Source: Caulobacteraceae bacterium
Lineage (GTDB): Bacteria; Pseudomonadota; Alphaproteobacteria; Caulobacterales; Caulobacteraceae
Assembly (NCBI GenBank): GCA_947484535.1
Contig: CANKPO010000009.1
Coordinates: forward strand, 1-14,140
Direction: 5' to 3'
DNA length: 14,140 nt
Part shown: positions 1 through 7,297 of the stretch, piece after piece
Layout of the letters: every line of letters begins with the position of its first letter
Position numbering within the stretch: the stretch's first letter is position 1
Program-made: the position numbers and the translations under genes
The notes under the pieces: generated by a model
Seen by the model: only the letters and a program-made list of their open reading frames with translations
What the model was told of the DNA's origin: nothing
The model's database searches: none

Positions 1-156
1 ACGGTCAATGAGGTCGAGGACGATGTCTTCGGCGTCAATATCATTCCCCATACCTGGGACGTGACCACCCTTGGCCAACTGGTGGCCGGGGCCAAGGTCA
101 ATTTGGAAATAGACGTGCTGGCTCGCTATGCCGCACGCTGGCAGGAGACCGCTTAA
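1..156 (+). CDS. ribE: Riboflavin synthase alpha chain, C-terminal fragment
   Basis: Frame 1 is open from the window edge to a TAA at 154-156 and gives the last 51 residues of a protein. It ends with the C-terminal barrel signature of riboflavin synthase: an IPHTWDVTTLG stretch, then AGAKVNLEIDVLARY, where the VNLEID strand is strongly conserved. The family enzyme joins two molecules of 6,7-dimethyl-8-ribityllumazine to give riboflavin plus the pyrimidine precursor, in the cytoplasm. The next gene (ribBX) starts 4 bases after the stop and ribH follows, which fits a rib operon. The 5' part lies outside the window, so start, length and promoter cannot be judged. Confidence 0.93.
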   Translation, partial: TVNEVEDDVFGVNIIPHTWDVTTLGQLVAGAKVNLEIDVLARYAARWQETA

Positions 157-160
157 GCCT

Positions 161-1288
161 ATGACCGCCAAGTCTGATACCCCCATCTCACCGATTGAAG
201 ACATTATCGAAGACGCCCGCAATGGCCGTCCCTATATCCTTGTCGATGCCGAAGACCGAGAAAATGAGGGGGATGTGATCATTCCCGCTCAGATGGCGAC
301 GCCTGAGCAGATCAATTTCATGGCCAAACATGCGCGCGGTCTGATCTGTCTGTCGATTACGGCGGATCGCGCGCGCCAACTGCGCTTGCCGCCGATGGCC
401 GTCGACAATCGCGCCGAGCACTCTACAGCCTTTACGGTCTCGATTGAGGCTCGTGATGGGGTGACCACTGGCATTTCAGTCCATGACCGCGCCCGCACCG
501 TGGCCGTCGCCATCGATCCAACGCGCGGCGCGGATGATATTGTCTCGCCCGGCCACGTCTTCCCCCTGGTGGCCAAGGATGGCGGCGTTCTGGTCCGTGC
601 GGGCCACACTGAGGCAGCCGTCGATATTAGCCGCCTTGCCGGTCTCTATCCGTCGGGCGTGATCTGCGAGATTATGAATGATGACGGCACCATGGCGCGC
701 CTGCCCGATCTGGTCGGCTTTGCCCAGCTTCACGGGCTCAAGATCGGTACCATCGCGGACCTGATCGCCTATCGCCGCCGCACAGAGCGCAATGTCGAGC
801 GCGTGGTTGAAGGCCCGTTTGAGAGCATCTATGGCGGGGCCTTCCGCATGATGGTCTATCGCAACATCATTGATCGCAGCGAGCATATGGTGCTGGTCAA
901 GGGCCGCATTGATGCCGATACGCCGACCCTTGTGCGCATGCATCAGGTTGATTTTGCAGCCGATATGCTGGGCCATAGCCAAGCGCGGCGTGACTATATT
1001 CCTCAAGCCCTGCAGGCCTTGGCGGACTTTGATGGCGCAGGCGTGGCAGTCTTTATCCGTGATCCCAATCCAGCTTGGCTATCGGAGCGCTATGGCGACC
1101 GAGATGTGCAGATGGCCAAGAGCCACGCCCTTCGGGACTATGGCGTGGGCGCGCAGATCTTGCTCGATCTTGGGGTTCGCGAGATGATCCTGCTGACCTC
1201 TAGCCAAGCCAAGCCTGCGGCCCTCGAGGGTTATGGTTTGAAGATTTCAGGGCGCCAGCCCATCGGCGACGGTCAGGTCAAGGAATAG
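161..1288 (+). CDS. ribB: 3,4-dihydroxy-2-butanone-4-phosphate synthase with degenerate GTP cyclohydrolase II-like C-terminal domain (RibBX type)
   Basis: This 375-residue protein has two parts. Residues about 10-205 are a complete RibB domain. It carries the acidic catalytic loop RENEGD (33-38), then HSTAFTVSIEA, a GHVFPL...GHTEA stretch and GVICEIMNDDGTMARL. RibB converts ribulose 5-phosphate to the four-carbon precursor of lumazine. Residues about 215-375 align in layout with GTP cyclohydrolase II, including a late GAQILLDLG motif. However, this half contains no cysteine at all, so the three zinc ligands are gone, and the usual RQEGRGIGL segment is missing. It therefore looks like the published RibBX variant, active as RibB only. 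ATG 161 is preferred over an upstream ATG at 128 inside ribE; an AGGAG lies at 143-147. The next gene, ribH, begins 6 bases after the stop. Confidence 0.93.
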   Translation: MTAKSDTPISPIEDIIEDARNGRPYILVDAEDRENEGDVIIPAQMATPEQINFMAKHARGLICLSITADRARQLRLPPMAVDNRAEHSTAFTVSIEARDGVTTGISVHDRARTVAVAIDPTRGADDIVSPGHVFPLVAKDGGVLVRAGHTEAAVDISRLAGLYPSGVICEIMNDDGTMARLPDLVGFAQLHGLKIGTIADLIAYRRRTERNVERVVEGPFESIYGGAFRMMVYRNIIDRSEHMVLVKGRIDADTPTLVRMHQVDFAADMLGHSQARRDYIPQALQALADFDGAGVAVFIRDPNPAWLSERYGDRDVQMAKSHALRDYGVGAQILLDLGVREMILLTSSQAKPAALEGYGLKISGRQPIGDGQVKE

Positions 1289-1294
1289 GATATC

Positions 1295-1759
1295 GTGGAT
1301 ACCACCATTCGTATTTTGATCGTCGAGGCCCGTTACTATAGCGACCTAGCCGATGAGCAACTCAAGGGCGCCAAGGCTGTGCTGACCGCGGCGGGTGCCG
1401 CCTTTGACGTGGTCACGGTTCCCGGTGCGCTCGAAATTCCAGCCGCCATAGCCTTGGCCGAGGAGTGCGGACATAGCCCGGCGGGTTCTCACTATGACGG
1501 CTATGTGGCCCTTGGCTGCATCATCCGGGGTGAGACCTACCATTTTGAGATCGTCTCCAACGAGTCCGCGCGCGGCCTGATGGATCTGGCGATCTGCCGC
1601 AATCTGGCGATCGGCAATGGCATCTTGACGACCGAAGACGAGGATCAGGCTTGGAGCCGGGCCCGGGTCAGCGAAGGCGACAAGGGCGGCGGGGCGGCGA
1701 CGGCGGCTGTCGAACTGGTTCTCCTGCGCCGTAAGCTGCGGACCGGTGGCATTCGATGA
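1295..1759 (+). CDS. ribH: 6,7-dimethyl-8-ribityllumazine synthase
   Basis: A 154-residue protein of normal length for lumazine synthase. It condenses the ribityl-aminopyrimidine with the RibB product to give 6,7-dimethyl-8-ribityllumazine, usually as a pentamer or icosahedral shell in the cytoplasm. Visible motifs are VPGALEIP, the long active-site stretch [18 protein letters not shown] (the catalytic-type His is residue 83), GNGILTTE and the phosphate-binding KGGGAA. The start is GTG at 1295, preceded by a purine-rich AAGGAATAGGA at 1280-1290 that bridges the ribBX stop. The gene ends in an ATGA overlap with nusB, so translation of the two is probably coupled. Confidence 0.96.
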   Translation: MDTTIRILIVEARYYSDLADEQLKGAKAVLTAAGAAFDVVTVPGALEIPAAIALAEECGHSPAGSHYDGYVALGCIIRGETYHFEIVSNESARGLMDLAICRNLAIGNGILTTEDEDQAWSRARVSEGDKGGGAATAAVELVLLRRKLRTGGIR

Positions 1760-2211
1760 GCGGCGCGGGCAGGGCCCACCAAACCCGATCGGTCGCTCGG
1801 TTGGCTGCGATCCAAGCCCTCTATCAGATGGAAGTGTCCGGTGCGGGCGCTGAGACGGTCGTGCGGGAGTTTGTCGACCATCGGTTCGGGTCTGAGATTG
1901 AAGGCGAACCCTTGGCGGAGGCAGATGAAGCCTTCTTTGCCGACATCGTGCGCGGGGTCGTGAAGGATCAGGCCAAGATCGACCAACTGATCGCCAAGCG
2001 TCTGGCGACCGGCTGGCGACTGGACCGCTTGGACGCCACCGTCCGCTCGATCTTGCGGGCCGGGGCGTTTGAGTTGAGCGCCCTAAAGGATATCCCGACC
2101 GAGATCGTCATTGATGAATATGTCGAGATTGCCAAGTCCTTCTTCGAAGGGGTCGAGCCCGGCTTCGTCAATGGCGCGCTGGACGGCATTGCCCGCGACG
2201 AGCGCGGCTGA
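1756..2211 (+). CDS. nusB: Transcription antitermination factor NusB
   Basis: A 151-residue all-helical protein, the usual NusB length. Recognisable family segments are [13 protein letters not shown] near the N-terminus (boxA RNA-binding face), [26 protein letters not shown], and the C-terminal signature [18 protein letters not shown] followed by [11 protein letters not shown]. With NusE (S10) it binds boxA RNA in ribosomal RNA leaders and supports antitermination. ATG 1756 overlaps the ribH TGA by four bases. The ribH-nusB pairing is common across bacteria and probably reflects shared transcription rather than shared function. Confidence 0.96.
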   Translation: MSGAGRAHQTRSVARLAAIQALYQMEVSGAGAETVVREFVDHRFGSEIEGEPLAEADEAFFADIVRGVVKDQAKIDQLIAKRLATGWRLDRLDATVRSILRAGAFELSALKDIPTEIVIDEYVEIAKSFFEGVEPGFVNGALDGIARDERG

Positions 2212-2223
2212 TTGGAGGGGGCC

Positions 2224-3207
2224 GTGTCGGACGAGTTTCAAGACATCGCCCGGCGCTTTCGTCCCCTGACCTTTGGTGCGCCAGAGGCCCTTGATCTGAT
2301 GGATGATGCAGCGGTTATTCCGTCTCGCCCCGGCTTTGATCTGGTTGTCACTAAGGATGCCTTGGTTGAGGGCGTGCATTTCCTAGCGGCTGAGCGGCCT
2401 GACCGCATTGCACGGAAGCTCCTGCGAACCAATCTGTCCGATTTAGCCGCCAAGGGGGCTGAGCCCTATGGCTGTTTCCTCGCGGTCAGTTGGCCGTCCC
2501 ACTATGACGCCGAAGCGCGTGACCAATTTGCCAAGGCGCTGGGAGAGGACTTGTCCCATTTCGGTCTGTCTCTCTTCGGCGGAGATACAACCTCGACCCC
2601 CGGACCGCTGAGCCTCAGCCTAACCGCCATGGGTTGGGTACCGCAGGGCCAGATGGTGCGACGCAAGGGCGCGCGAATCGGTGACGACCTGATGGTCACG
2701 GGCACCATTGGCGATGGCTATTTGGGACTTTTGGCGGCGCAAGGGCGGCTGGCGATGCTCTCTGCTGAGCAAAATCGTGCCTTGGAGGATCGCTATCATT
2801 ATCCCCGTCCGCGCCTTGGGCTCGGCCAAGCCCTGCGCGCCCATGCGACAGCCTGCGCGGATGTGTCGGATGGATTGGCGGCAGATGCCGGTCACATTGC
2901 CGTCGCCAGCGCGGTGGGTCTGGAGCTAGACCTAGAGAGGGTTCCCCTGTCTGAGGCAGCCTTGGCATGGCTGGCCCTGCAGGATGATCCTGTTGCGGCC
3001 CGCTTGGCCCTGGTCACGGGCGGTGATGACTATGAGCTGGTCTGTACCGTCCCGCCCGACCAGCGAGAGGCCTTCATGTCGAAGGCCGCTGACCTTGGGA
3101 TCGACGCCACCCCGATCGGTCAGGTCGTGTTAGAGCCGGGTGTGCGCCTGTCCTGGCGCGGCGCGGTTCAGAATGTTCGCACATTGGGCTATCAACACGG
3201 CGAATAG
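2224..3207 (+). CDS. thiL: Thiamine-monophosphate kinase
   Basis: A 327-residue ThiL-family kinase, which phosphorylates thiamine monophosphate to the active cofactor thiamine diphosphate in the cytoplasm. Motifs appear in family order: DDAAV (27-31), TKDALVEGVHF, RTNLSDLAAKGAEP, the metal/ATP-site GGDT (119-122), KGARIGDDLMVTGTIGDG, DVSDGLA (213-219) and TGGDDYEL (265-272). The start is set at GTG 2224 because a strong GGAGG at 2214-2218 sits five bases upstream. An in-frame TTG at 2212 would leave no room for it. The gene is 12 bases from nusB, so it is the last member of the rib-nusB-thiL run. No TPP riboswitch was noticed upstream. Confidence 0.94.
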   Translation: MSDEFQDIARRFRPLTFGAPEALDLMDDAAVIPSRPGFDLVVTKDALVEGVHFLAAERPDRIARKLLRTNLSDLAAKGAEPYGCFLAVSWPSHYDAEARDQFAKALGEDLSHFGLSLFGGDTTSTPGPLSLSLTAMGWVPQGQMVRRKGARIGDDLMVTGTIGDGYLGLLAAQGRLAMLSAEQNRALEDRYHYPRPRLGLGQALRAHATACADVSDGLAADAGHIAVASAVGLELDLERVPLSEAALAWLALQDDPVAARLALVTGGDDYELVCTVPPDQREAFMSKAADLGIDATPIGQVVLEPGVRLSWRGAVQNVRTLGYQHGE

Positions 3208-3220
3208 CAATTGCTGGATA

Positions 3221-3242
3221 AACCCCTTCTGGTAAAAGGGTT
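3221..3242 (+). promoter_or_regulatory. Hairpin covering the ribosome binding site of the 3245 gene
   Basis: AACCCCTT (3221-3228) can pair with AAGGGTT (3236-3242), leaving one bulged C and a 7-base loop. The right arm contains the AAAGGG Shine-Dalgarno (3235-3240) four bases before ATG 3245. If folded, the hairpin would hide the ribosome binding site. It is not followed by a T run, so it is a poor intrinsic terminator for thiL. A regulatory role is inference. Confidence 0.4.
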
Positions 3243-3244
3243 CC

Positions 3245-3676
3245 ATGCAAAAAATAGCCCCCGTTCTAGCTCTGATTGCCGCGCTCATCGCGACCCCAGC
3301 CATGGCAGCCGGGGGAGCGGCGACGATCAAGATCGACCCGTCGATCCCTCTGGAACCGGTCGCGGTGCCGATCACCGAGAACGGGAAGCTGGTCAACTAT
3401 GTGTTCATGTCGATCAAGATCATTTTGTCGCCCAAAGCCGACCTCTATAAGCTGGTCAGCCAAGAGCCCTACTATCGCGACGCCTTGGTTCGCGCCGCTC
3501 ACCGTCGGAGCCTCGGCGTGCCCGGTGACTCCAACCGGGTTGATGAGAAGCTGGTTAAGGCAGTTCTGAAACGAGAGGCCGCCAGCTTCATGGATGCGCG
3601 GATGATCGCAGATATCGAAATTGTCCGCCAAGACCCCAAGAAACGCGTCGCGCGCACGGCTCCGCCCAAGCCATAA
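3245..3676 (+). CDS. Small exported protein, FliL-like; function unknown
   Basis: A 143-residue protein that I do not recognise with certainty. Residues 1-21 form a good Sec signal peptide: a Lys near the start, the hydrophobic run PVLALIAALIA, and a TPAMA cleavage site. The mature part has a beta segment (YVFMSIKIILSP), then a helix-rich stretch containing RDALVRAAHR, DEKLVKAVLKREAASFMDAR and a final strand IADIEIVRQD, ending in a basic, Pro-rich tail. This order resembles the periplasmic domain of FliL-type flagellar proteins, which lie at the stator. Here there is a cleavable signal rather than a lasting membrane anchor, and no flagellar gene is nearby. ATG 3245 has AAAGGG four bases upstream, within a hairpin. 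It could be cotranscribed with thiL, 37 bases upstream. Confidence 0.75.
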   Translation: MQKIAPVLALIAALIATPAMAAGGAATIKIDPSIPLEPVAVPITENGKLVNYVFMSIKIILSPKADLYKLVSQEPYYRDALVRAAHRRSLGVPGDSNRVDEKLVKAVLKREAASFMDARMIADIEIVRQDPKKRVARTAPPKP

Positions 3677-3699
3677 ACATCAAAGCCTGAGACTTCTCT

Positions 3700-3720
3700 C
3701 GGCAAGTGGTTGCTTTGCCG
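3700..3720 (+). terminator. Hairpin after the FliL-like gene
   Basis: CGGCAA (3700-3705) and TTGCCG (3715-3720) form a perfect 6 bp stem, extendable by one G-T pair, 24 bases after the stop codon. No T run follows, so it may be a weak terminator or an mRNA 3'-end hairpin. Confidence 0.3.
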
Positions 3721-3811
3721 CCTCATGTTTGGCAACGTCCGTCCCGGTTGAAGGGAGCGACTTAGGCTCTCAATCGAGGAAACTGGCGCGCAGGTTCTGT
3801 CTGGACCCGGC

Positions 3812-3829
3812 TTTTGGACGTTTTGGACG
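3812..3829 (+). repeat. Tandem 9-bp direct repeat upstream of hppA
   Basis: TTTTGGACG occurs twice with no gap (3812-3820 and 3821-3829), about 45 bases before the hppA start. The 197-base gap between the FliL-like gene and hppA (3677-3873) holds this repeat and the hairpin at 3700-3720. I found no convincing -35/-10 pair in it. The repeat could be a regulator site or simple slippage. Confidence 0.5.
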
Positions 3830-3873
3830 TGCCATCGGTCGCTTGTGCAAACACTGGAAGGGGCTTCTACAGC

Positions 3874-5994
3874 ATGGATTCGTATATTTGGTGGGTTATT
3901 GCGGCCGGATTTTTGGCGGTGCTCTATGGCATCGTTCAGACCGCGACCCTGATGCAAGCTTCGGCTGGCAACGACAAGATGAAAGAAATCGCAGCCGCCA
4001 TTCAGGAAGGCGCTCAAGCCTATCTGCGGCGGCAATATACGACCATCGCCATCGTCGGTGTGGTCATTCTGGCCATTGTTTACTTCCTGATCGGTCCGAA
4101 GGCCGCCATTGGCTTCGTTATCGGCTCTGTGCTCTCGGGCGCGGCAGGTTATGCCGGCATGCTGATTTCCGTTCGCGCCAATGTGCGCACCGCTCAAGCC
4201 GCCTCTGAGAGCCTGCAAAAGGGCCTTGGCATGGCGTTTAAGTCCGGCGCGATCACCGGCATGCTGGTGGCAGGCTTCGCCCTGATCGGCGTTGCGGGTT
4301 ATTTCGCTTACCTGACCAAGATCGAAGGCCTCGTGCCAACCAGCCGCGAAGTGGTCGATGGCATGGTGGCGCTGGGCTTTGGTGCTTCACTCATCTCCAT
4401 CTTCGCCCGTCTAGGCGGCGGCATCTTTACCAAGGGTGCTGACGTGGGCGGCGACATGGTCGGTAAGGTTGAAGCCGGTATTCCAGAAGATGACCCACGC
4501 AACCCCGCCACCATCGCTGACAATGTCGGTGACAATGTTGGCGACTGCGCCGGTATGGCCGCTGACCTGTTCGAAACCTATGCTGTGACCACGGTTGCGA
4601 CCATGGTTTTGGCGGCGATCTTCTTCCGCGGCACAGCCGAGGTCGATGCCATGATGCTGCTGCCGCTGGCCATCTGCGGTATCTGTATCCCGGCCTCTAT
4701 CGTCGGTGCCTACTTTGTCCGTTTGGGCAAGAGCCAGAACATTATGGGCGCGCTCTATCAGGGCCTGATCGTCACCGGCCTTCTGTCGGTTGTCGGCGTC
4801 TATGTGGTTATCAACACGCTGGTGCCTGCCGCCGTTATGATCCAAGGCAAGTCGGTAGACGCTCAAGCGCTGTTCTATTGTGGCCTTGTTGGCCTCGGTG
4901 TGACCGCAGCCATCGTCGTGATCACCGAATACTATACCAGCACGGCTTTCCGTCCGGTGCGTTCGGTGGCCAAGGCTTCGGTCTCAGGTCACGGCACCAA
5001 CGTGATCCAGGGTCTGGCCGTTTCGCTTGAGTCCACTGCGGCGCCTGCGATTGCGATCATCGTCGGCATCATCTTGACCTTCCAGTTTGCAGGCCTGTTC
5101 GGCGTGGCCATCGCCACCACGACCATGCTGGCTCTGGCCGGGTTCATTGTTGCCCTCGACGCCTTTGGTCCTGTCACCGACAATGCCGGTGGTATTGCCG
5201 AAATGGCCGGTCTGCCTCACGAGGTTCGCGTCTCTACCGATGCGCTGGACGCCGTGGGCAACACCACCAAGGCCGTGACCAAGGGCTATGCCATCGGTTC
5301 GGCTGGCCTTGGCGCGCTGGTGCTGTTCGCAGCCTATACCCAAGACCTGAAGTTCTTCGCGGCCAATGCGACGGAGTTCCCATACTTCGCCGGTATGGGC
5401 GAGGTGGCCTTCGACCTGTCCAACCCTTACGTCGTGGTTGGTCTGTTCTTTGGTGGCCTGCTGCCGTTCCTGTTCGGTGGCATGTCGATGACGGCTGTTG
5501 GACGTGCGGCTGAGGCCGTCGTTGAAGAGGTCCGTCGCCAGTTCCGCGAAATCCCCGGCATCATGGAGTACAAGGCCAAGCCTGACTACGCCAAGGCCGT
5601 GGACATCCTGACCAAGGCTGCAATCCGGGAAATGATTGTCCCGTCCTTGCTGCCCGTGGTTTCGCCTATCGCGCTATACTTCGTCATCCAAGCCATTGCT
5701 GGCCGTGCAGAAGCCTTCTCGGCTCTGGGCGCGATGCTGATGGGTGTGATCGTGACCGGCCTGTTCGTGGCCATCTCGATGACCTCAGGCGGCGGTGCTT
5801 GGGACAATGCCAAGAAGTACATCGAAGAAGGCAACTATGGCGGCAAGGGCTCTGAAGCCCACAAGGCTGCCGTGACCGGCGATACGGTTGGCGATCCTTA
5901 TAAGGACACGTCCGGCCCAGCCGTGAACCCCATGATCAAGATTGCCAACATCGTAGCCCTGCTGCTGCTGGCCGTCTTGGCTCACTCGGGCTGA
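3874..5994 (+). CDS. hppA: K+-independent membrane-bound H+-translocating pyrophosphatase
   Basis: A 706-residue polytopic membrane protein, typical of bacterial membrane pyrophosphatases of about 16 helices. It hydrolyses pyrophosphate and pumps protons across the inner membrane. Substrate-site motifs are present: [11 protein letters not shown] (190-200), [20 protein letters not shown] with Asp residues near 216-224, [23 protein letters not shown] and [18 protein letters not shown]. The motif GNTTKA has Lys at 466; in this family Lys here (instead of Ala) marks the K+-independent, proton-pumping class. ATG 3874 is chosen because GGAAGGGG (3856-3863) lies ten bases upstream and the protein then begins directly with a membrane helix. 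An in-frame TTG at 3814 would add a non-conserved tail. It appears monocistronic, with a strong terminator after it. Confidence 0.97.
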   Translation: MDSYIWWVIAAGFLAVLYGIVQTATLMQASAGNDKMKEIAAAIQEGAQAYLRRQYTTIAIVGVVILAIVYFLIGPKAAIGFVIGSVLSGAAGYAGMLISVRANVRTAQAASESLQKGLGMAFKSGAITGMLVAGFALIGVAGYFAYLTKIEGLVPTSREVVDGMVALGFGASLISIFARLGGGIFTKGADVGGDMVGKVEAGIPEDDPRNPATIADNVGDNVGDCAGMAADLFETYAVTTVATMVLAAIFFRGTAEVDAMMLLPLAICGICIPASIVGAYFVRLGKSQNIMGALYQGLIVTGLLSVVGVYVVINTLVPAAVMIQGKSVDAQALFYCGLVGLGVTAAIVVITEYYTSTAFRPVRSVAKASVSGHGTNVIQGLAVSLESTAAPAIAIIVGIILTFQFAGLFGVAIATTTMLALAGFIVALDAFGPVTDNAGGIAEMAGLPHEVRVSTDALDAVGNTTKAVTKGYAIGSAGLGALVLFAAYTQDLKFFAANATEFPYFAGMGEVAFDLSNPYVVVGLFFGGLLPFLFGGMSMTAVGRAAEAVVEEVRRQFREIPGIMEYKAKPDYAKAVDILTKAAIREMIVPSLLPVVSPIALYFVIQAIAGRAEAFSALGAMLMGVIVTGLFVAISMTSGGGAWDNAKKYIEEGNYGGKGSEAHKAAVTGDTVGDPYKDTSGPAVNPMIKIANIVALLLLAVLAHSG

Positions 5995-6060
5995 TAGCTT
6001 GCCTTAGTCCTGCCTTGCTTGGCCTAGCGGCGAAGTGGGGCAGGGCAGGTGCTAGAACTG

Positions 6061-6096
6061 AAAACGCCCCGGAGAGCAATCTCCGGGGCGTATTTT
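6061..6096. terminator. Bidirectional intrinsic terminator between hppA and bamE
   Basis: ACGCCCCGGAG (6064-6074) and CTCCGGGGCGT (6081-6091) form a perfect 11 bp stem with loop AGCAAT. The stem is preceded by an A run (6061-6064) and followed by ATTTT (6092-6096), so it gives a U tract on either strand. It lies between the convergent hppA and bamE genes and can end both transcripts. Confidence 0.88.
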
Positions 6097-6119
6097 CTGG
6101 TTCAGAGGTTTGGTTTGGC

Positions 6120-6638
6120 CTATTCGCGGCGGCCGCCCGGCATGTTGCGTTCCTCATCCTGAGGCAGCAGGCCGCCACGGCCCACATTGCCCAGAAGCTG
6201 TTCGAGGATGGTCATCTCGCGGCCACGGGTCGGGGTCTCGCGCATATTGTAGGCTAGGACCTTGCCGTCCTTAATGGAGTAGGTGTTGACGCTGGTGACC
6301 AGCTCGCTGTCCTTGTCGAAATTGATCGCGACCACGGTGCGTTCGGTCACCTGAGGCAGGTAGAACGCAATCCGGTCTGTTGTTTGCGACATATAGAACC
6401 AGATGTTCGGATCGAAGGTCGACACCGCCGAAGGCGAGCCCAGACGTTCCAGAACCATCGACCGGGTGTCGATCTGCGGCTTCACATCCTGTGGCTTTTC
6501 CTCAATGGCTTGGAAGCCGCCAAAAGAGGTCACCGGCGTGCAGGCGGAGGCTCCGACCAGGCACGCTGCGAGGACGGCGGCCGAGGTCAGGGCCTTGATC
6601 CGAGCAGGCAATTTGGTCGTATGGGCAGATGCGGACAT
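6120..6638 (-). CDS. bamE: Outer membrane protein assembly lipoprotein BamE (SmpA/OmlA family)
   Basis: A 172-residue lipoprotein on the minus strand. Its N-terminus has basic residues (K9, R13, K15), a hydrophobic run (AAVLAACLVGASA) and a candidate lipobox Cys at residue 33. The body shows the SmpA/OmlA fold pattern: DVKPQIDTRSMVLERLGSPS, then WFYMSQTTDRIAFYLPQ and VVAINFDKDSELVTSVNTY. BamE helps the Bam complex insert beta-barrel proteins into the outer membrane. The C-terminal tail (residues about 140-172, Gly/Arg-rich) extends beyond the compact enterobacterial protein. An upstream ATG at 6659 adds seven residues. I prefer 6638 because a candidate promoter would start transcription only a few bases from 6659. 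It is divergent from the bc1 chaperone gene. Confidence 0.9.
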   Translation of the reverse strand: MSASAHTTKLPARIKALTSAAVLAACLVGASACTPVTSFGGFQAIEEKPQDVKPQIDTRSMVLERLGSPSAVSTFDPNIWFYMSQTTDRIAFYLPQVTERTVVAINFDKDSELVTSVNTYSIKDGKVLAYNMRETPTRGREMTILEQLLGNVGRGGLLPQDEERNMPGGRRE

Positions 6639-6670
6639 GGGTTTATTCACCAAATACATTCTTGCAACCT

Positions 6671-6698
6671 TTGACCTAGCGTCCTCAGACCCTTAGTT
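6671..6698 (+). promoter_or_regulatory. Candidate promoter for the bc1 chaperone operon
   Basis: TTGACC (6671-6676) and TTAGTT (6693-6698) are separated by 16 bases and lie 45 bases before the preferred start at 6743. This placement also argues against an upstream in-frame ATG at 6701, which would coincide with the predicted transcription start. It is a pattern match only, in a region that also matches on the other strand. Confidence 0.4.
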
Positions 6699-6701
6699 CA
6701 A
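6673..6701 (-). promoter_or_regulatory. Candidate promoter for bamE, overlapping the divergent one
   Basis: On the minus strand TTGAAC (6701-6696) is followed after 17 bases by TAGGTC (6678-6673). Transcription would begin near 6666 and give a leader of about 28 bases to ATG 6638. The -10 of this promoter overlaps the -35 of the plus-strand candidate, and the reverse, so the two polymerases could not bind together. Confidence 0.4.
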
Positions 6702-6742
6702 TGGCCGCGTTAAGTGTAGCTCGCGGCAGAAGTGAGGCGGAC

Positions 6743-7297
6743 ATGGTTCTGAAGCGATGGTTTGGACAGTTTTTCGGTGTGAGGCCAGCGGTGAAAACCG
6801 GCCGATCCCTTTACAGCGTAGCGGTTCAGCAGGCGCGCCAGCCGGATTTCTATGTCCGCTTGAGCGTGCGCGATGAGACCGAAGCGCGATTCGAACTCTA
6901 CAGCCTGCATGTCGTCCTGTTGCTGCATCGGCTAAAGGGGCAGGGCGAGGTCGCCACGGAGGTCGCTCAGGCCCTGTTCGGGGCCTATATCCAAGCCCTC
7001 GATTCGGCCCTGCGTGAGATGGGTGTCGGCGACCTGTCGATGGCCAAGAAGATGCGCAAGCTGGGCGAGGCCTTCTATGGCCGGGTCAAGGCCTATGATA
7101 TTGCGCTGGCCAGCCTGCCTGATCAGGCGGAACTTTCAGCGACCCTTGCCCGGACCGTGTATGCTGAGGTTGAAGATGCCCCTGTTCAGATCTTGAGCGA
7201 TTACGCCGTGCGCTGCGTTGCCGCCTTGGCTGAACAGTCCTTGGATAGCCTGTTGAAGGCGTCTGTTATCTGGCCGGAGATTTCGCATGACCTCTGA
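6743..7297 (+). CDS. Ubiquinol-cytochrome c chaperone (CBP3/UQCC1 family)
   Basis: A 184-residue protein matching the ubiquinol-cytochrome c chaperone family. That family assists cytochrome b assembly into the bc1 complex and is mitochondrial in eukaryotes. Family segments are ARQPDFYVRLSVRD, ARFELYSLHVVLLLHRL, ALREMGVGDLSMAKKMRKL and EAFYGRVKAYDIAL. The GVGDLS...KKM...FYGR block is particularly diagnostic. The start ATG 6743 has GAGG at 6734-6737, five bases before it; the longer reading from 6701 adds a non-conserved leader. The stop overlaps the next gene by 11 bases. The protein is mostly helical with no signal peptide, so it should act at the cytoplasmic face of the membrane. Confidence 0.9.
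   Translation: MVLKRWFGQFFGVRPAVKTGRSLYSVAVQQARQPDFYVRLSVRDETEARFELYSLHVVLLLHRLKGQGEVATEVAQALFGAYIQALDSALREMGVGDLSMAKKMRKLGEAFYGRVKAYDIALASLPDQAELSATLARTVYAEVEDAPVQILSDYAVRCVAALAEQSLDSLLKASVIWPEISHDL

Noticed and set aside
476..1006. Long minus-strand open frame inside ribBX, rich in Ala, His and Asp
   Set aside because: It is the antisense of a conserved coding region in GC-rich DNA, with no family motif or ribosome binding site.
2209..2224. TPP or FMN riboswitch before thiL or ribBX
   Set aside because: The gaps are 12 and 4 bases, too short for either aptamer; any riboswitch would have to lie upstream of the window.
3499..4218. 239-codon minus-strand open frame across the FliL-like gene and the hppA start
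   Set aside because: It overlaps two well-supported plus-strand genes and reads as low-complexity antisense sequence without recognisable domains.
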